Of a stretch of DNA of 64,000 nucleotides, positions 1-15,500 are shown piece after piece. The notes under the pieces are model-generated. The model was given only the letters and a program-made list of their open reading frames with translations. It was not told the DNA's origin and made no database searches. The number at the start of each line of letters is the position of its first letter. Position 1 is the stretch's first letter. Source of the stretch: Aquila chrysaetos chrysaetos (taxonomy: Eukaryota; Chordata; Aves; Accipitriformes; Accipitridae); assembly GCF_900496995.4 (NCBI RefSeq), contig NC_044030.1, forward strand, positions 17,048,851 through 17,112,850. The letters are read 5' to 3'. A program made the position numbers and the translations under genes.

Positions 1-449
1 ATCATTCTACTAAACAGAATGCATATTGTCAAACAAGTCTACATAAAGTATTTCAGGAAAAAGCATCCCTAACACCACTAATGGAGACTTTACTACTAAA
101 AGCACGACCAAGCAGGAAGCCTTACAAGCTCATTAACATTTCTAAATTGATCAGCTCCTTAACATTTCCTTTCAGATAGTTTCATGGGAAACAATTAAGC
201 AGCAAGGTGATTTCTAAGTTCTGAAACAGCAAACTAAGTTAATGTTTTACCTCCAAAAGCTGGAGAACAACATGCAAGAGAGAAAAACCTTAAAAATAAA
301 AGTCTAAACTGTACACCTACGTGCATAAACACACACAGTATCTGTAAGCACACTGTTTCCATTACAGACGCATACTACACATGTACTTCAACTGCATATT
401 TTAAGAGACTTTAAGAATAAAGTCAGTATTAACTGGTGATCCTTCCTAC

Positions 450-591
450 CTCTCAGTTTCGTCTACTTGCTTGATAAGTTCTACACTTCTAGTTGCAGAA
501 TCATGAAGAACTGAAGAATCACCTGCAGCTGGTCTGACCTGTTCTAGTTCCACCTTCTGCATTTCAGCAGTACCTCTCAGGGCTGTAGACT
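450..591 (-). CDS. BDP1: BDP1 exon 34 (gene continues left)
   Basis: 142 nt encoding [20 protein letters not shown] and ending [11 protein letters not shown]. Acceptor TCTTAAG; donor GTAGGAAG. Only the frame entered in phase 1 is open, matching exon 33. It exits in phase 2, so the remaining C-terminal exons lie outside the window. Confidence 0.78.
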
Positions 592-3500
592 CTTAAGATA
601 TATAAGAATAAAAATTAAAAGAATATTTTGTGTGTATGCGTGTGTACATACATATGCATATTATTTTTACATATAAGCTTCTGTATATTAAAATGTATAT
701 ATGTAGAAGTGTATATATAAACACACTACAAAATAATTAACAATTTTGCTGTATATGTACACATGTATATATATGTCTTATCTTGCCTTTGGTATGTTGT
801 GCCTCATCTTGCCTTTGGTATGTTGTACATTTTGCCAGTGATATGAAGATAATTAAGAGTTTAAATACCACCTTTTTTTGTAACTGCTTTAAGAATACGG
901 AAACAATTCTGTATATCTCCTTTCTGGTTTTAATAGAAGGGAAAGACAGTAATAATAGAAAAAAGTACATTGTATTGTACTGTATTTTTGTAATCGGCAG
1001 TCCAGTAATTTAAGGGCTTTCCAGCTAATTTAAGACCTGCATGGAAAAACTGCTATTCAGATTTAATTTAATTTTATACTGAAAGGCATACTTATGTATA
1101 GAACTATACCATACATGGATGCCCCACATTACAGTGGTGACGAATCATCTGTAAACATGAACAGAAGGTGAAGACTTCCAGCTTAGTTTCATTTCATGAA
1201 GAGATGTGAATCCACCAGAAGAAACCATTTTCGGAACTCTAGGATAAGAAACAGGCTTACCACTTTCAACTTGCTCTAGCTGTTCCACAGGTACATTTGT
1301 ATTAAGTGACTCCTGCATTATGTTTTCATTGGACCTCAATACTCCAAAGGCTGGCTCAGGCTTCAGGAGTCTGCCTCTTGTCAGTCTCATACTATTCACT
1401 GTAGGCAAAGAGCTATCACTGCAAGTAAAAAGGAAAAATGCCATCAATATAGTTCTTGATTTTTGACAGTTAGTGCAGAGAAGAGATAAGAGAGATGGAA
1501 TAGATGAGATAATGAAGAGCTGAAATACAGGCTGCAGGTGGCAGAGGAGACAGAAGACTATTTGGCAGAACAAAAAATAAAGATCATCTGGGAATTGGAA
1601 CAGGCAGGTTGTCGTGGTTTAACCCCAGCTGGCAACTAAGCACCATGTAGCCACTTGCTCACTCCCCCCACCCCCAGTGGGATGGAGGAGAGAATCGGGG
1701 GGGGGGAAGTAAAACTCGTGGGTTGAGATAAGAACAGTTTAATAGGACAGAAAAGGAAGGGAAAGTCATACTACTATTACTACTAAGAGAATATACAGAA
1801 CAAGTGATGCACAATATAATTGCTCACCACCTGCTGACCAATGCCCAGCCAATCCCCAAGCCGTGGTGCCCCCTGGCAAACTCCTCCCAGTTTATATACT
1901 GGGCATGACGTAATATGGTATGGAATACCCCTTTGGCTCGTTTGGGTCAGCTGTCCTGGCTGTGTTCCCTCCCAGTTTCTTGTGCACTCCCAGCCTCCAC
2001 TGGCAGGGCAGTATGAAAAGCTGAAAAGTCCTTGACTTAGTATAAACACTGCTTAGCAACAACTAAAATACCAGTGTGTTAATCAACATTATTCTCATCC
2101 TAAATCAAAAACACAGCTTTATACCAGCTACTAAGAAGAAAATTAACTTTATTCTAGCCGAAACCAGGACACAGGTATACTGCAAACTAGGATGTTCCCT
2201 ACCTACAGAAAAAAATGAGAATTGAAGTATTTAAAAAACATGAGAAGATCAGAAATTTAACACTGGTCACATGGTAGTAAGTTCTGATTAATAATACAAT
2301 AAAAGAACCACTGGACTTCAAATATCCTTGATTATAATTTTTTAGAGGAGTATAATCTGCTGGTTTGTTCAAGCAATCAACAAATTAAATAGTCTTTCAA
2401 ATAATACATGATCACCAGCAGATTTTTTCTGAAAAGGTGTTCTATCAAGCTGTTTCAACATTCACAAATGCTTGCACAAATTTAAAAAACATAAAGCATT
2501 AAAAAACATAATGATAGCAGATCAACTGGTTCCTTGACATCCCTTTGCTCTAAATCTTTGATGTTCATCCCATGGCAGCAGTGACACTTAAGCAATTTGC
2601 CTTGGCCTGATTAGCTGTAAAGTACTTTGGGAAAATGAGCTTCATAATTAACAGTGATACACACCAACTAAGCCTGAATATTCTTTTCTCCCCCACCAGG
2701 GTAAACTTAACTTCAGGAGTGAAGAACAAGTTCTACGTCCCCAAAATTATATACCAACATCTCACAAAAGTTGCAAGAAAGAGACAAGAGAGGTTTTCCA
2801 GATTACATACCAAATTACAGAAACTGAGAAACCTTCACTAAAGCAAGACTGCTTGCAACTCAATAAAAATGCCAGAAAGAACCTAGCAAAAGCAAGCAGT
2901 GTCAGAGAATCTCTCTCCCTAAAGAAAATGAAGTAGTAATTTCACCTGGTATCTGTAGCATTTTTCTCAAAATATTCTTCGGCACCTATTCTTGTGCCAG
3001 TGCTTTGATCCTCTACGTTAATGTTGCTTCCATCCTCAGAAGGGACCGATTCCTTGGTAGAAGTGTCTGAAGAAAGTAAATATTGACTAGAAGTTCTATT
3101 TTGTTTGGAGTAGGCGTGGGTTACAAGGCTACTGGCAATGTCCAACTCATCTTTAGCGGGTAACATGTGTGTCCATTCTGGTTAGAACAATAAACAGAAT
3201 AGAAAAGCATAATTTAAAAGACTCAGGTTTGGCATGTACATAAAGCTATTTTACAGATGTTCAGCTTCAAACCTCATTTAACAAAGTCTGCATTCTCCAA
3301 AGATGCAAATTCAAATCCCTGGTAAATGCAGTCCTAAGATCACACTTTTGATAGTAAGAATGCAGAAATTAATATTCAACCAATGAAAGCAAATAATAAA
3401 TTCTACATAAAAGTCTATAAAAAAAAATAGACAAAACCCGGGTAATTTCAGGTTGTAGCTAGTTAGGCAGAAAAAGCTATGCTTCACGTTAAAGGCCTGA

Positions 3501-6500
3501 AAAGACCACTGATAGTTACAGTCATTTAAGCCCGATTCCTTTCTTTTGTCCAATTTATGTGACCAGATTAATTCAAACATGTCCTTCCTAAAACAGGTCT
3601 CAGAAACACGTTTCTAGCACAGTGATGCAGTTGGCAATATCCAGTAAGGTGCCTTTTTCCAGACAACCTGCATTGCCTAGTCTCACTAGGTGTTACAATT
3701 CAGCAGGACTAAAAACACAAAAGACTCTTGACCTCCTGCTATGCAGGGGCATGTAGAAGAAGAGCTTTGCAGCCACTGCTCCATCCATCCTTAGCTGGAC
3801 CCAGAAAGTACAAGCAAGGCTTTGTCCCATAAATCAGATCATACCTTCAGTACTTGTTTTTAACTGGAACATAGGATCACCCATTGCAAGTAAAGTCATG
3901 GCAGCTTCAGTGCTTCCATCATTAATTCCTGCAAAGTTGTTCACACACATTAAAAGTCACAAGCACCTTAACCAGAAATCCACTTATCCATATTCAAAAA
4001 GCATTTGACACTATCATCAATATAGTGAAGTATGTATTTTTTAAATTGTTGCCATTCATGGATCAAGATGCTTGTAGACAGACAGCAATTCTCACCTACT
4101 AAATTCAAACTATTGTGAAAACACTGAGCAGCAACATTATTCCCTTTAATAGCGGACTGGGTACAGGTGGCAAGGCGTTGGCAGCAGGGGGGCCGCCCTG
4201 GACACAGCCAGTTCCAGCTGACCCACCACAGGACACAGCTGAGCCTGTCAGCCAAGACAGTGGCACCTTTGGGAAATAGATTTAAGAAAGGGGAAAATGT
4301 TGCATAGCAGTGAAGAGTGAGGGAGAAAGTGTCAGAAACAACCCTGCAAACACCAAGGTCAGTAAGGAAAGAAGGGGAGGAGGTGCTCCATGCGTGGGAG
4401 CAGAGATTCCCCTGTAACCTGTGGAGGAGACCTTAGTGGAGCAGGTAGATATTCCCTGAAGCAACTGCATCCTGTAGAGGACCCATCATGGAGCAGACTT
4501 ATCCTGAAGGACTGTACCCCACAGGCAAGGCCCCAGACGGGAGCAGGGGAAGAACATGAGGAGGAAGAAGCAGCAGAGATGAAGTGTTAGGAACTGACTG
4601 CAACCCCCATTCCCCATCCCCCTGTGCCCCTTGTGGGGAGGAGGGAGAGGAGTGGGAAATTAGGGTGTGAACTTGAGCCTAAGAAGGTGGGGAGGGGAAG
4701 GTGTTTTAGTTTTTGCCTTTGTTTCTCACCATCCTACTCTATTTTGTTTGGCAATAGATTAAATTTGTTTTCCGCAAATTGAGTCTGTTTAGGTAAGTGA
4801 TCTCCTTGTTTTTATCTCAACCCAGGAGCTTTTCCATTGTATTTTCTCCCCTCATCCTGTTGAAGTGGAAGAGTGGGAGAGCAGCTGGGTGGACATCCTG
4901 CAGTCGGCTGAGGTCAGCCTACCACAAATGGAAAAGAAAGAGGTAGCAGTTTAATCACAGAAATCTATAACCTATAGTGTTGATCCACATTCTAGTTGAG
5001 ACTCCCAATTCCTAATCTCTATCCACAATACATCCTTTTGCCTATTACTAACTGGTCGTATCCAACAGAACATTTCCATCCTCCAAAAGTGTTGTACTGA
5101 AATAAATCAAAAGAACAAAATAGGCTTCCCCTCCTTCAACTAAGACAGTAGCCCACTCAATTTCCAGTGCCTAGGAAGATGTATTGAGAATGTATTTAAA
5201 TTTACAAGTGAAAGCTATTCTAAAAATTAATAGATCCATAAGAGTTTGTAACGTATCTCATATGGTAAGAACACTTGCTTCTGGAAGACTGTGATCACAG
5301 TCTGTCACACATGCTATTTTACCAGTTCAGGATATTAAAGTCACAGACCACAGAGATGACAAAGCTATGAATCTGCCCACTCTTTGTATCACTCAGTCAC
5401 ATGTCAAGCAAGCTGCAAGTAAGCACTTGCAAAGTTTCCTCTTCTTCTAGTACAACTAACCAGAGCATGGGAAAGTGATAGACAGGATACACAAAAGGCA
5501 CATTCTGACCCTGCAGAACAGAACCTCGCAATGCTTGGTCCCCCTACTTGATAGAGAACAGCAAGAAAGAAAATGGTTTAAATCTCCAAAACATAAAAGC
5601 ATCCAGTATCTCATGAGCAGGTTTTTTTATAAGATACATAAACCTCCAAACTTCCAGCAAGAATAACTACGTATTGGTAGCAAGTTAATGGGAAGGATAC
5701 GAACAAGATTGTTTCATATCTACCTTTGTCCACCTCTGGATTTTCATGTACAGTTGTTTCCTTAAATAAAAAGAAAAGCAATATCAAAGTTCTATAAAAA
5801 ATGAGTCCACAATTTTAATTTAATGCTTACAGGTAAATTCTCTGCCTAAAGGTTACCCTGGCTTTGAAAGGGTATTTTAAAGGCTAACAATATTTACTTA
5901 CATAGTTTTCCCATAGCTGTGTCCCTCATATCTGTGTGAGACTGCTATTAAGCTATACTGTTACAAGCAGACATGGCAACCTGACACTGTCCACATAGCT
6001 CTGTACGTGCTATGAAACAAAAAGCAAAAAAAACCCAACAACAACAACAACAAAAGACATTCTTACAGCTGTTGAGGTGTTTACTTTTTCCTCCCTCTCT
6101 ACCACTGGCTGGACAGATGCATGCGAGAGACTTTCAACATCAGTAGCCACCTGCACATCTGGTATATTCACAACTATTTCCAGCTGTAAAAATAATTTTA
6201 AAAGTATTTCAGTTCACCAGCCCCAAAAGAAAATTTGTCAAATGCAAATTTTTATAAACCACATATACTTACCAGATCTTGAACATTTAGTGGGATCCTT
6301 CCCAAAAATCAAGTCTTATACTACATACCTTTTGATTTAAGAAGGCAGCAGTTGTATGAACTGGAGGCAGAACTGGTAGGGCTGCTTGTAACTAACTGGA
6401 AGCATCAGACCTTGTTTCTAGTTGTTTATTACTCCACCAAACTAAGTTATGCAGCTGAGATCTTTCATGGTGGCTGTTTACCTCAAATGGATTTTGTTAG

Positions 6501-9500
6501 TTTTCACACTTTTTCTGCTTTTTAAGTCTTCAGGAAGGAAAAAAGTCCAGCCTTTTTCCAAAGTAAGACCAGGGAATACACCCCCACGCACACAGACACC
6601 CACCCACCATTTTAGCTATGATTTTTTTTTCTTCTTCAACACTGTCTTTTCACTGAGAACTTCAGACATTTAGCGTTTTCAGAAACAAGAACTTGAAATA
6701 TGCCAGGAAGGCTAGAGTATTTGCAGTGAGGTTCTTATGAAAAACACTGGTCAATCTGGGTAGCTTTCAAAGGCTTGCACTTTTACAGATACTTTCCACT
6801 GATCTATCTAAGTTTGGCAACAGCTGAGTCTTCAAGTATCTAACTTTATCACTTACTAGTACTCATGGCTCCTCTGCATTAAACCAGGAAACTTGATCAT
6901 CATCTCCACACATAATATATTCCACATCTTTGAAATGAAGGGATTCAGCAAAACTTTCTGTGCAACAACTTTGCTGTCCATTATTATTCTAGAGGCTCCC
7001 TTAGTGTATTGACTGAGCTTTAAATTCTCTTGCTGTTTCACCCAGAGAAAGAAACAGTGTGATTAATTCAGGAGACAAAAAAGCAGATTTCAATGGCAGA
7101 AGAGAGCAAGATGACTAGTAGTAGTAAGCAAAAAGAATTGCAGCAAATGGGAAGAAGTAGTGATGAAGATCTGAGGTATAAATGGAACAGGTTGGATAAA
7201 CAGATTTGGAATGAAGCAAAAAGAAAGGAAAAAAAAGAGCTGTGAAGACACATCACTGAGATAAGACAGGCTAAAAGGGACAAAAATTGCAAAGAAGTCA
7301 CGCTGAATGATAGGTAAAAAAATAGAAAAATGTCTAAACCTTTCAGCACAACCCGTTTCAAGGCCTTGAACAGAGTCCACTGTTCCCAAACCTCAACAGT
7401 TCCCTGATGACAAAAAAGTATGCCATTTCCTCTCTAGTGACTGGTCTTACTAGATAGACATGATACCAAGTCTTGCTACAGTCTTACAGTCTCGAGTTTT
7501 ATTCTAGTCTAAGAGTATAATTAAAACATAGGCCTGCACTCTAGGCTTAAAGTTTCCAACTCTACAAATGGTCCATGAAGGAGTCAAAACATACAGCTTT
7601 TGAAAAAAATAGACACAGATGTAGATGGTATCTCACTGACAGGGACTGTCAGACTGACAGCAGCAGGGACCAATGCCCATGCATCTGCCCATGCCAAACA
7701 GAGCAGGAACACCCCTGAATGGACTGCAGCCCATGGAGGACCCACACTGGAGCATGGACAAGGAATGGAGTCCATTCCATTGCAGTGTCAAACCCTACAG
7801 CCTGAACCAAAGGGACAAGGGCTGGAGATTTAAATGGATATACGTTTAAAATTTTTTTAATCCATTGAGTTGTATCCTATAGTAAGTACTATAGCAATAA
7901 CAACATGAATCAAGGGAAGACAAGCCTCACAAGAAACAAGGCAAGTGCAGCAGTGACCAACCTAAGCTGGCTTTGGTGCCCAGAAACTCAACACAACATG
8001 CCACCTCTCCTGAGCGATCACATTAATACATGCAGCCCAAGGCATGGACTAAAAGTCCATCAAACGTCCTTTGAGTTATTTTAAGGAGGTGGCCCACAGA
8101 CCAAGGGAATGATATCCATGTATCTATCAAAGGACAGGAAGAGAAGTTGTGGTTAATAAGGATGTACTGGATAGTGTAGGACCTGAGCATGACACAAATG
8201 GTATGAAATAAAGGGTGAAGGCTGTACTGGGCATGGCTGGGATGAAGTTAATTTTCTTCAGAGCGGCCCACATGATGCTGTGTTTTGGATTTATAACTAC
8301 AACAGTGTTGAAAACACACCAGTGTTTTTGCTATTGCTGAACAGTGCTTGCACAATGTCAAAGCTTTTGTTTTCCTACTCTTTGCTCCAGCAAGTGTGCT
8401 GGGGCTGGGCAAGAGGTCAGGAGAGCACACAGCTGAGACAGCTGACGCATAATGAACGAAGGGATATTCCATATCGTATAATGCCATGCTTAGCAATAAA
8501 AGCTCAGGGAAAGGAGGAAGAGGAGGGCATTTGTGGTTATGGCATTTGTCTTCCAGAGTAATTCTTACATTGGCTGAGGCCTTGTTTTCCAGGAAGTGGC
8601 CTGCCAATGGAAAGTAGTGAATAAATTCCTTATTTTGCTTTGCTTTCATATGCAGCTTTTGCTTCACCTGTTGAACTGTCTTTATATCAATTCATAAGTC
8701 TTCTTACCTTCCTTCTGTTTTCTCCTTGTCCCACAGGAGAGGGGACTGAGTGAGCAGCTGTGTGTGTGCCTGGCTGTGGATCAGGGTCAGCCCAACAACA
8801 CGGTTAAAAGTTTATTGGTGAGGGGGAGACCAGATACAGAAACATCTCCCTCATTCCCTCATTTCCTAACATTCAAATGTAAAATTGAAATGCTCCATGT
8901 GTTCCACCTTGGGCCTCAAAGCACATGGTAAGCATGGTAGTCTGTCCCTACATTCAATCCCAATAAATGAACTGGTGAGCACCCTGCAGACCTATATACA
9001 GTTTGTAAACATAACTGGAACTTAGACTGATGTCGTATTCTGTTCAAAACCAAGTACATGTGCCAAGTAATATCCCTGCTACCCTGAAGGCCATTCATTA
9101 TGAATTAAACTAAATTGGGATAAACCCCAAGTATTCGGAGATGCAATTGGAATAAAAGCTGTTTAAACAATGAAAACAAAACTACATATGCAGAACCCAG
9201 CTACATGATACCTCCTCCATGGTTTCCTCTATCTGAACAGGAACAGGTTTTGGAGATCGAAGACCTATAGGAACAAACACTGGAGCTTTGTTTACTTCCT
9301 CCGGTGCAAAGCATTCATCTTCATCATCAGGCTCGAAGTCATCTGGCTCCTCCTCCTCCTCCTCCTCTTGAGAAGCCCGGAGGGTCACCAAGGTTATCTT
9401 TGAATTTCTGTGCTTCTTCCCAGATTTCCTTCTATGTGTAGTTTTCAAACTTTTGCCTCTAGTAACACTCAGTTTAACTTCTTGCCTTTGATTCCACTTC

Positions 9501-12500
9501 TCACTGCAATCAGCCTCACATTCAGAGGCAGAAGAAGCAGCAGTTCTTAGCTCCAAGACATGTTTTGGCAGTGCTATCCATTTTGACGACCTTCTGGACA
9601 ACCTTCTAAAGTACAGAGCAAAAGCATGTTTTAAAAAAACAATGAAGTCCAAGACATTCCAAAAAAAGGGGTACCACAAATCAAAATAAAACTCAATGAA
9701 TAAAAATGGATCATTGTGACCAACAATAGAATCTATTTACTTTCTAACATATAGTAACAAAAATGCATTCACATACAATTTAATCAGAAATAACATGTAT
9801 GCACAAAGTACTGATGTGTATTAAGCAGTTTCAGAGTGTTGGAAAGCTGCACAATTAAATTTACAAGACACAGAATTCTTTGATTAGAAAAGGATGCATT
9901 CATTTTCATTTTGAGGGATGTAGAAGTCACGTGCTTTTTACGCCATGGGAACATTTCCAGTTCTCTTTTGCTAAAGCTATACTAGAAGCCCCAAACTATG
10001 ATACTTAAGTTGATCAGACTGATGTCTAGAAACTAGAACTGTTAGATGATAACTAGTTATCTGGTCTTGTTTCTCAGACAGCAATCTCTTCAATAATCAG
10101 CTGCTTACTGTTTCCCTCCTCAAAATGATGGGCATGACCACTTTGGGTACCAAAAGTAATTCCAAACTTCCCCCTAAAAACATCCTCCTTGGTAAACTGG
10201 TGGGGAGGGGAAAAAATAGCAGCAGAGGACACTTCCAGCACAGTTTGTTTAGGTTAATCCCACAATCCCTGTGGCCCCAATATGGGTACTTCACAGTCCT
10301 TCCCTTTAAAATCAGGAATTCCTATTGAAACCAAAGGTGGACCCTGGTATGGAGCGGTGGGAGCGCTGGCTGTGTTCATTTTATGAGAGTGCAGGCAGGG
10401 TAAGAGACATACAGCTATCTGTATGCATCTAGTAGAGTTCAGATGGAAGACACAAGGATTGACATCCTGCATGCATTCACATAACACACTGTAGAACTAT
10501 GGCTAATTATGTTTTTAAAACAAAAGCCAAAACCAATCAGTTGAGCTTACAAGCCAAAATTAGTTGTTTTACCTTGTGAGATTGTCTGAATTTTCCTGAG
10601 AAGTAGAAAGCTGAGAATCATCTTCTTGTTCTACTTGACTCTTGCTCTCTGACGAAATCTCTGGAGACTGGAGTCTACTATCCTGCCTGATTCTTTTACA
10701 AGATGTTTCTTCAACAGAGTCTGTAAAATTGTGTTTTCTTGTAGCCTCTGAGAAGCATGCAGCTTCCTCTATGTTACTGGAGTTTTGCTGAACAGAGGAG
10801 ACAATTACCACTGTATTAAGAGCCAAACATTTGTAACTGGTTTTGGTGACAAGAAGATTTAAAGAACTAAGTTTGAGGTTATTGAAAACTTGCCTAGCTG
10901 TCACCTCTGACAGCTTAGGGCATTTTTCCCCATCTTCTTTAATTTTGGGCTCCATAGCAGAAGTGTCATTAGATGGTATTATCTATGATGCCTGAGTTCC
11001 CAGCGCTGCTACTAGTTACTTGACTGAGGCCTTGCTCAACTTACCAAGAGCAGCGACTTTTCAGAAGCTGGAAAGATGAGTCATTTTCTAAAACTACCCA
11101 TTAATTTAAAGAACAATTTGAGGGAAGGAAAAATTATTTTTTTCCGCCCTGTGAACAAACTAGGAAGAAAAAACTACCCTAGTTTACAGAACAGTATTTA
11201 AATATTCGAAACACATACAGAAACATATCCCAGAACATAAAAAACCATCAGCAAGCACAGTTTTGTCAACTATGGATACTAAATAATATGTTAACTGAAA
11301 GATTTTAGTAATCCATCCAGAAAGTGAGGAACACCAGATAAACTTGATTCAGGTATCGCAACTTTAGACAGAGAAGGAACTAGTCTAGGCTAGGTTAGGC
11401 CTGTTGAGCAAATTTAAGCAGAAGGTCTGAACTTTTTTCACATACATTTCAAATTGTAAGTGTATTTATATGGATTTTAGGTAGTATCTAATGTTAGACA
11501 GCTGTCTTAATTTCCATTGTTCAATGAATAAAAGACATTAAATTAATTGGTAACAGTGTTAGCATGTATTTTTAATGCAGACTTCTAACCGTATAAACTG
11601 TAAAACTTAAGACAACATTGTACATTAAATATTCCCACTTTTTTTAGATTCTAAGTCCATCTACTCAGCATAATTTCCGATAGTGAATTAAAAAAAAAGA
11701 AAGAATCACATTAACCTTTCCCAGCCATATACTGGATTTCTGTGCCATCTATGGTTCTAAGAACTTAAACAGAAGAATTGAGGTATAAACTGGCTCAAAA
11801 CACATGATCAGCACTTACCATTGACACACCTGTTATTTCTAACTCCAAACACTCTTCTGAATTTCTGTTCTCAGCATTGTCCTCCTCTCTGTTTTCACCT
11901 TCTTCAGGATAATCTCTTTTTCTAGTAACTCTCATTAGGGTTGGCCTAGGGTTCCAGTGGGGTTCCCTTGCTTGAGGCATTGTATCATTCTGTTTACTTT
12001 CTTCTCCAGAACTTAATATATCATTGGACCTATAAAAATATTTTTCAACTTTTACTTCTCAGGAACTACAAAATACACTCCACAAGCTTGGCTTATTATC
12101 AAATATTTAGTATTTCCAGCTAGAAATGAACTTAAGTGCTCTGCATTTTTATGTGTTTAGTTGGAGAAGTTTAAAAAAACATAAAGGGAGAAAAAATGTG
12201 AAAAGATGATAATTTGCTCTTCTGCAGTAGTGAACCTTTCTGATTACTTTCAGAAAATTCTTATGGAAGGAAAACAACATTAAGTCAGGTAGAGCAGAAA
12301 ACTTCAGTTATACCACCATATGTCCCCAAAATCAAGCAACCATAGGAACATTATGTTAATTAATTCCAGTGCTCAAGGTACTACTGTTTTTAAACAGGAT
12401 GAAATTCTAGCATCTGTTCAAGCACTTTCAGATCAGTAAGACAGAAATCTTGGGCTTTTAACCTCATGTCTCGGGAAAGGGCAAAAAGGAGGATCCAGGG

Positions 12501-15500
12501 AACTAAAGGACAGTCCACCTCACCTCAGTCCCTGGGAAAGTGATGGAATGACTAATCCTGGAAACCATTTCCAGACACATAAAAAACAAGAAGGTGACCT
12601 GGAGTAGTGAGCATGGATTCACAATGGGGAAGTCACACTTAACCAACCTGATAACCTTTTATGATGAAATGACTGGCTTGATAGGTGAAGGGAGAGCAGT
12701 AGATCATGTCTACCTTGACTTCAGTAAGGCTTCTAACACTATCTCCCCTAACATCCTCACAGGGGAGCTGATGAAGTATGGGCTGGATCAGCAGACAAAG
12801 AGGTGCACTGAAAACTGACTGAATGACCAGACTCAGAGGGTGGTGATCAGTGGCACAAAGTCTAGTTGGTGGCCAGTAACTAAGAGTGTACCCTGTGGAT
12901 CAATACTGTGTCCAGTCCTGTTCAACATTGTCATTAATGATCTGGACAATGGGACAGGGCATACCCTCAGCAAGTTTACAGCTGACACAGAACTGGGAGG
13001 AGTGGATGATACATCAGAGGGTCATTCTGCCAACCAGAGGGACCTGGACAGGCTGAAGAAATTGGCTGACAGGAACCTCACACAGTTCAACAACGGGAAG
13101 TACAAAGTCCTGCACCTGGGGAGGAACAACCCCAGGCACCAGTATGTGCTGGAGGCACCCAGATTAAAAGCAACTTTGCAGAAAAGAATGTGGGCGTCCT
13201 GGTGGACACAAAGATAAACATGAGCCAGGAATGTGCCCTTGCAGCAAAGAAAGCTAACGGTATCCTGGGCTGCACTAGAAGAAGTGTTGCCAGCAGGTTG
13301 AGGGAGGTGATCCTTCCCCCCTATTCAGTGCTGTGAGGCCACACCTGCAGCAAGGTACTCGAGCACCCAGAACTGGTCACTGGAGAGACATGGACTTACT
13401 GGATAGAGTCCAGCAAAGGGCTATCAAAGGTGAAGGGACAGAAGCATCTCTCCAATGATGAAAGGCTAAAAAGAGTGAGAACAGTTCAGCCTGCAGAAAG
13501 AGAAGGCTTGGTGGGAGTGGGTGAGGAAATCTCATCAATGTATATAAATACCCAAAGGGAAGGTGTAAACATAGATAGAGACAGGCTCTTTCCAGTGGTG
13601 CCCAGTGACAGGACAAGAGGTGATGGGCACAAAATGAAACACGGGAGGTTCCCTCTGAACATCAGGAAACACTTTTTCCACTGTGAGGGTGACGGAGCCC
13701 TGGCACAGGTTACCCAGAGACCGTGGAGTCTCCATCCCCGGCAATATTCAAAAGCCATCTGACATGGTATTGGGCAACCAGCTCTAGGTGGCCCTGCTTG
13801 AGCAGGGAGGTTGGACCAGATGACCTGCAGAGGTCCTTTCCTACCTCAACCATTCTATGATTCTGAAATTCCACCATCACAGAAGCCAAGAAGACTGTAA
13901 GGTAAGGCCCTTGCCTTGTTAGCATAAAGACTCTGGGATACGATTTCAACGTAAGTTATGAAAGAGATTTTAAGCAGAGGCTCAGAGACAGATGAGAACC
14001 AGAAGCTAATTTTAGAAAACAGCAAAAGTAAATTGATTTGAGGCTGCTCTGTGTCCGTTAAGATTGAGCAAAAGGTAGCTTATAACATAACCCAGAACTG
14101 TTACATGTAAATAGCAGTATCTGCCTCATATTACACATACATAAAAAGCATCACTTCCACCAAGGAACCAGGACACTGCACATCATTGCATGAACTTCTC
14201 CTGCTGGAAAGAAAAAGTGAAGACACTCAGAATACATCTTAGACAGAAAGCTCATTTTATGTTACGCTGCCTACCACTTCTCAGTTATAAGTGAGTGCAA
14301 ATGGCACTGCTCAATCTTCCTTTCAAGGGTCCACATTCATAGTGCACTGTACCCTAAGAATGTATTACTGAGAAGTTCAGCTGTCTGAACTCTGACTACT
14401 TGCTTCTACTCTCACCTGCAACATACCTTCTAAAAAGGAAAATGGCCTTGAGAAAAATTCTGTTAAAAACTCTTATATTACCTAAGGATGCCATCTAGTG
14501 ACATTCACAGCATGCAGCATATGACAACTAGTACAGTTCAGAGCCTACACTTCAAAAAGCAAGTGCTGTATGAAAACAACTGGACAAATACACAAAGTTT
14601 TTAAAGAGCTTTTTTTACTTTGACAACCGGGAACTTTACCTTTCTATGCTATCCTGAATGCTTCCTATAGCATCTGTAGATAGATGTTCTTGTTCTCCCT
14701 TGCTGTGGCAGTTAGGTGATTTTTCAGAGGAACAGAGTGCTTCTGACTTCATACTTTTTGGATTTATGTCTAGATTGTCATTCTTGGCCAAATTGCCCAC
14801 AAACAACAATACTTCCGCCTCATCCTTAGATTTGAGAAAAAAACCCAACAATATTAGCACAAAATACATCACCTGTAAAATGAAGCATGGCAAGTTATAA
14901 TCAAGATGTTAATCTGAGACAAAACTTTGCTTAAAAACTTTCAAGTAGTTTATGGCACCCATTACTGTTCCTTACTCCTTTAGAGGAGGTATTTACCTAA
15001 TAAAAACAGATACTATAACCAATACAGTCTTTCATGAGCAACCACCAAGGAGTTCAGAAGAAACCCAGCAACAGAAATATGGCATTGTCGTGGTTTAACC
15101 CCAGCCACCAACTAAACACCGTGCAGCTGCTCACTCACTCCCCACCCCACCCAGTGGGATGGGGGAGAAAATCGGGAAAAGAAGTAAAACTCGCGGGTCG
15201 AGATAAGAATGGTTTAACAGAACAGAAAAGAAACTAATAATGATAACGATAACACTAATAAAACCACAGCAGTAATAATAAAAGGAGTGCAATATACAAA
15301 TGATGCACAGTGCGATTGTTCACCACCTGCCGATTGACACCCAGTTAATCCCCAAGTGGTGATTCCCCCCCCCCCGCCCAGTTTATATACTAGATGTGAT
15401 GTCCCATGGTATGGAATACCCTGTTGGCCAGTTTGGGTCAGCTGCCCTGGCTGTGTCCCGTGCCAACTTCTTGTGCCCCTCCATCTTTCTCGCTGGCTGG

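Larger units (their letters stand above)
6184..9211 (-). other. BDP1 intron 28
   Basis: 3.0 kb holding the LTR-like pieces at 7640 and 8223. The 97- and 99-residue minus-strand ORFs at 7068-7389 are Phe/Leu/Ser-rich translations of A-rich sequence, not genes. Confidence 0.75.

Noticed and set aside
7068..7389. Two overlapping hydrophobic ORFs (97 and 99 residues).
   Set aside because: Complement of A/G-rich intron sequence; no start context or homology, and both frames are equally open.
13377..13758. Several overlapping ORFs of 69-110 residues.
   Set aside because: They lie in the CR1 3' UTR; the matching stretch of the minus-strand CR1 at 26295 gives the same peptides.
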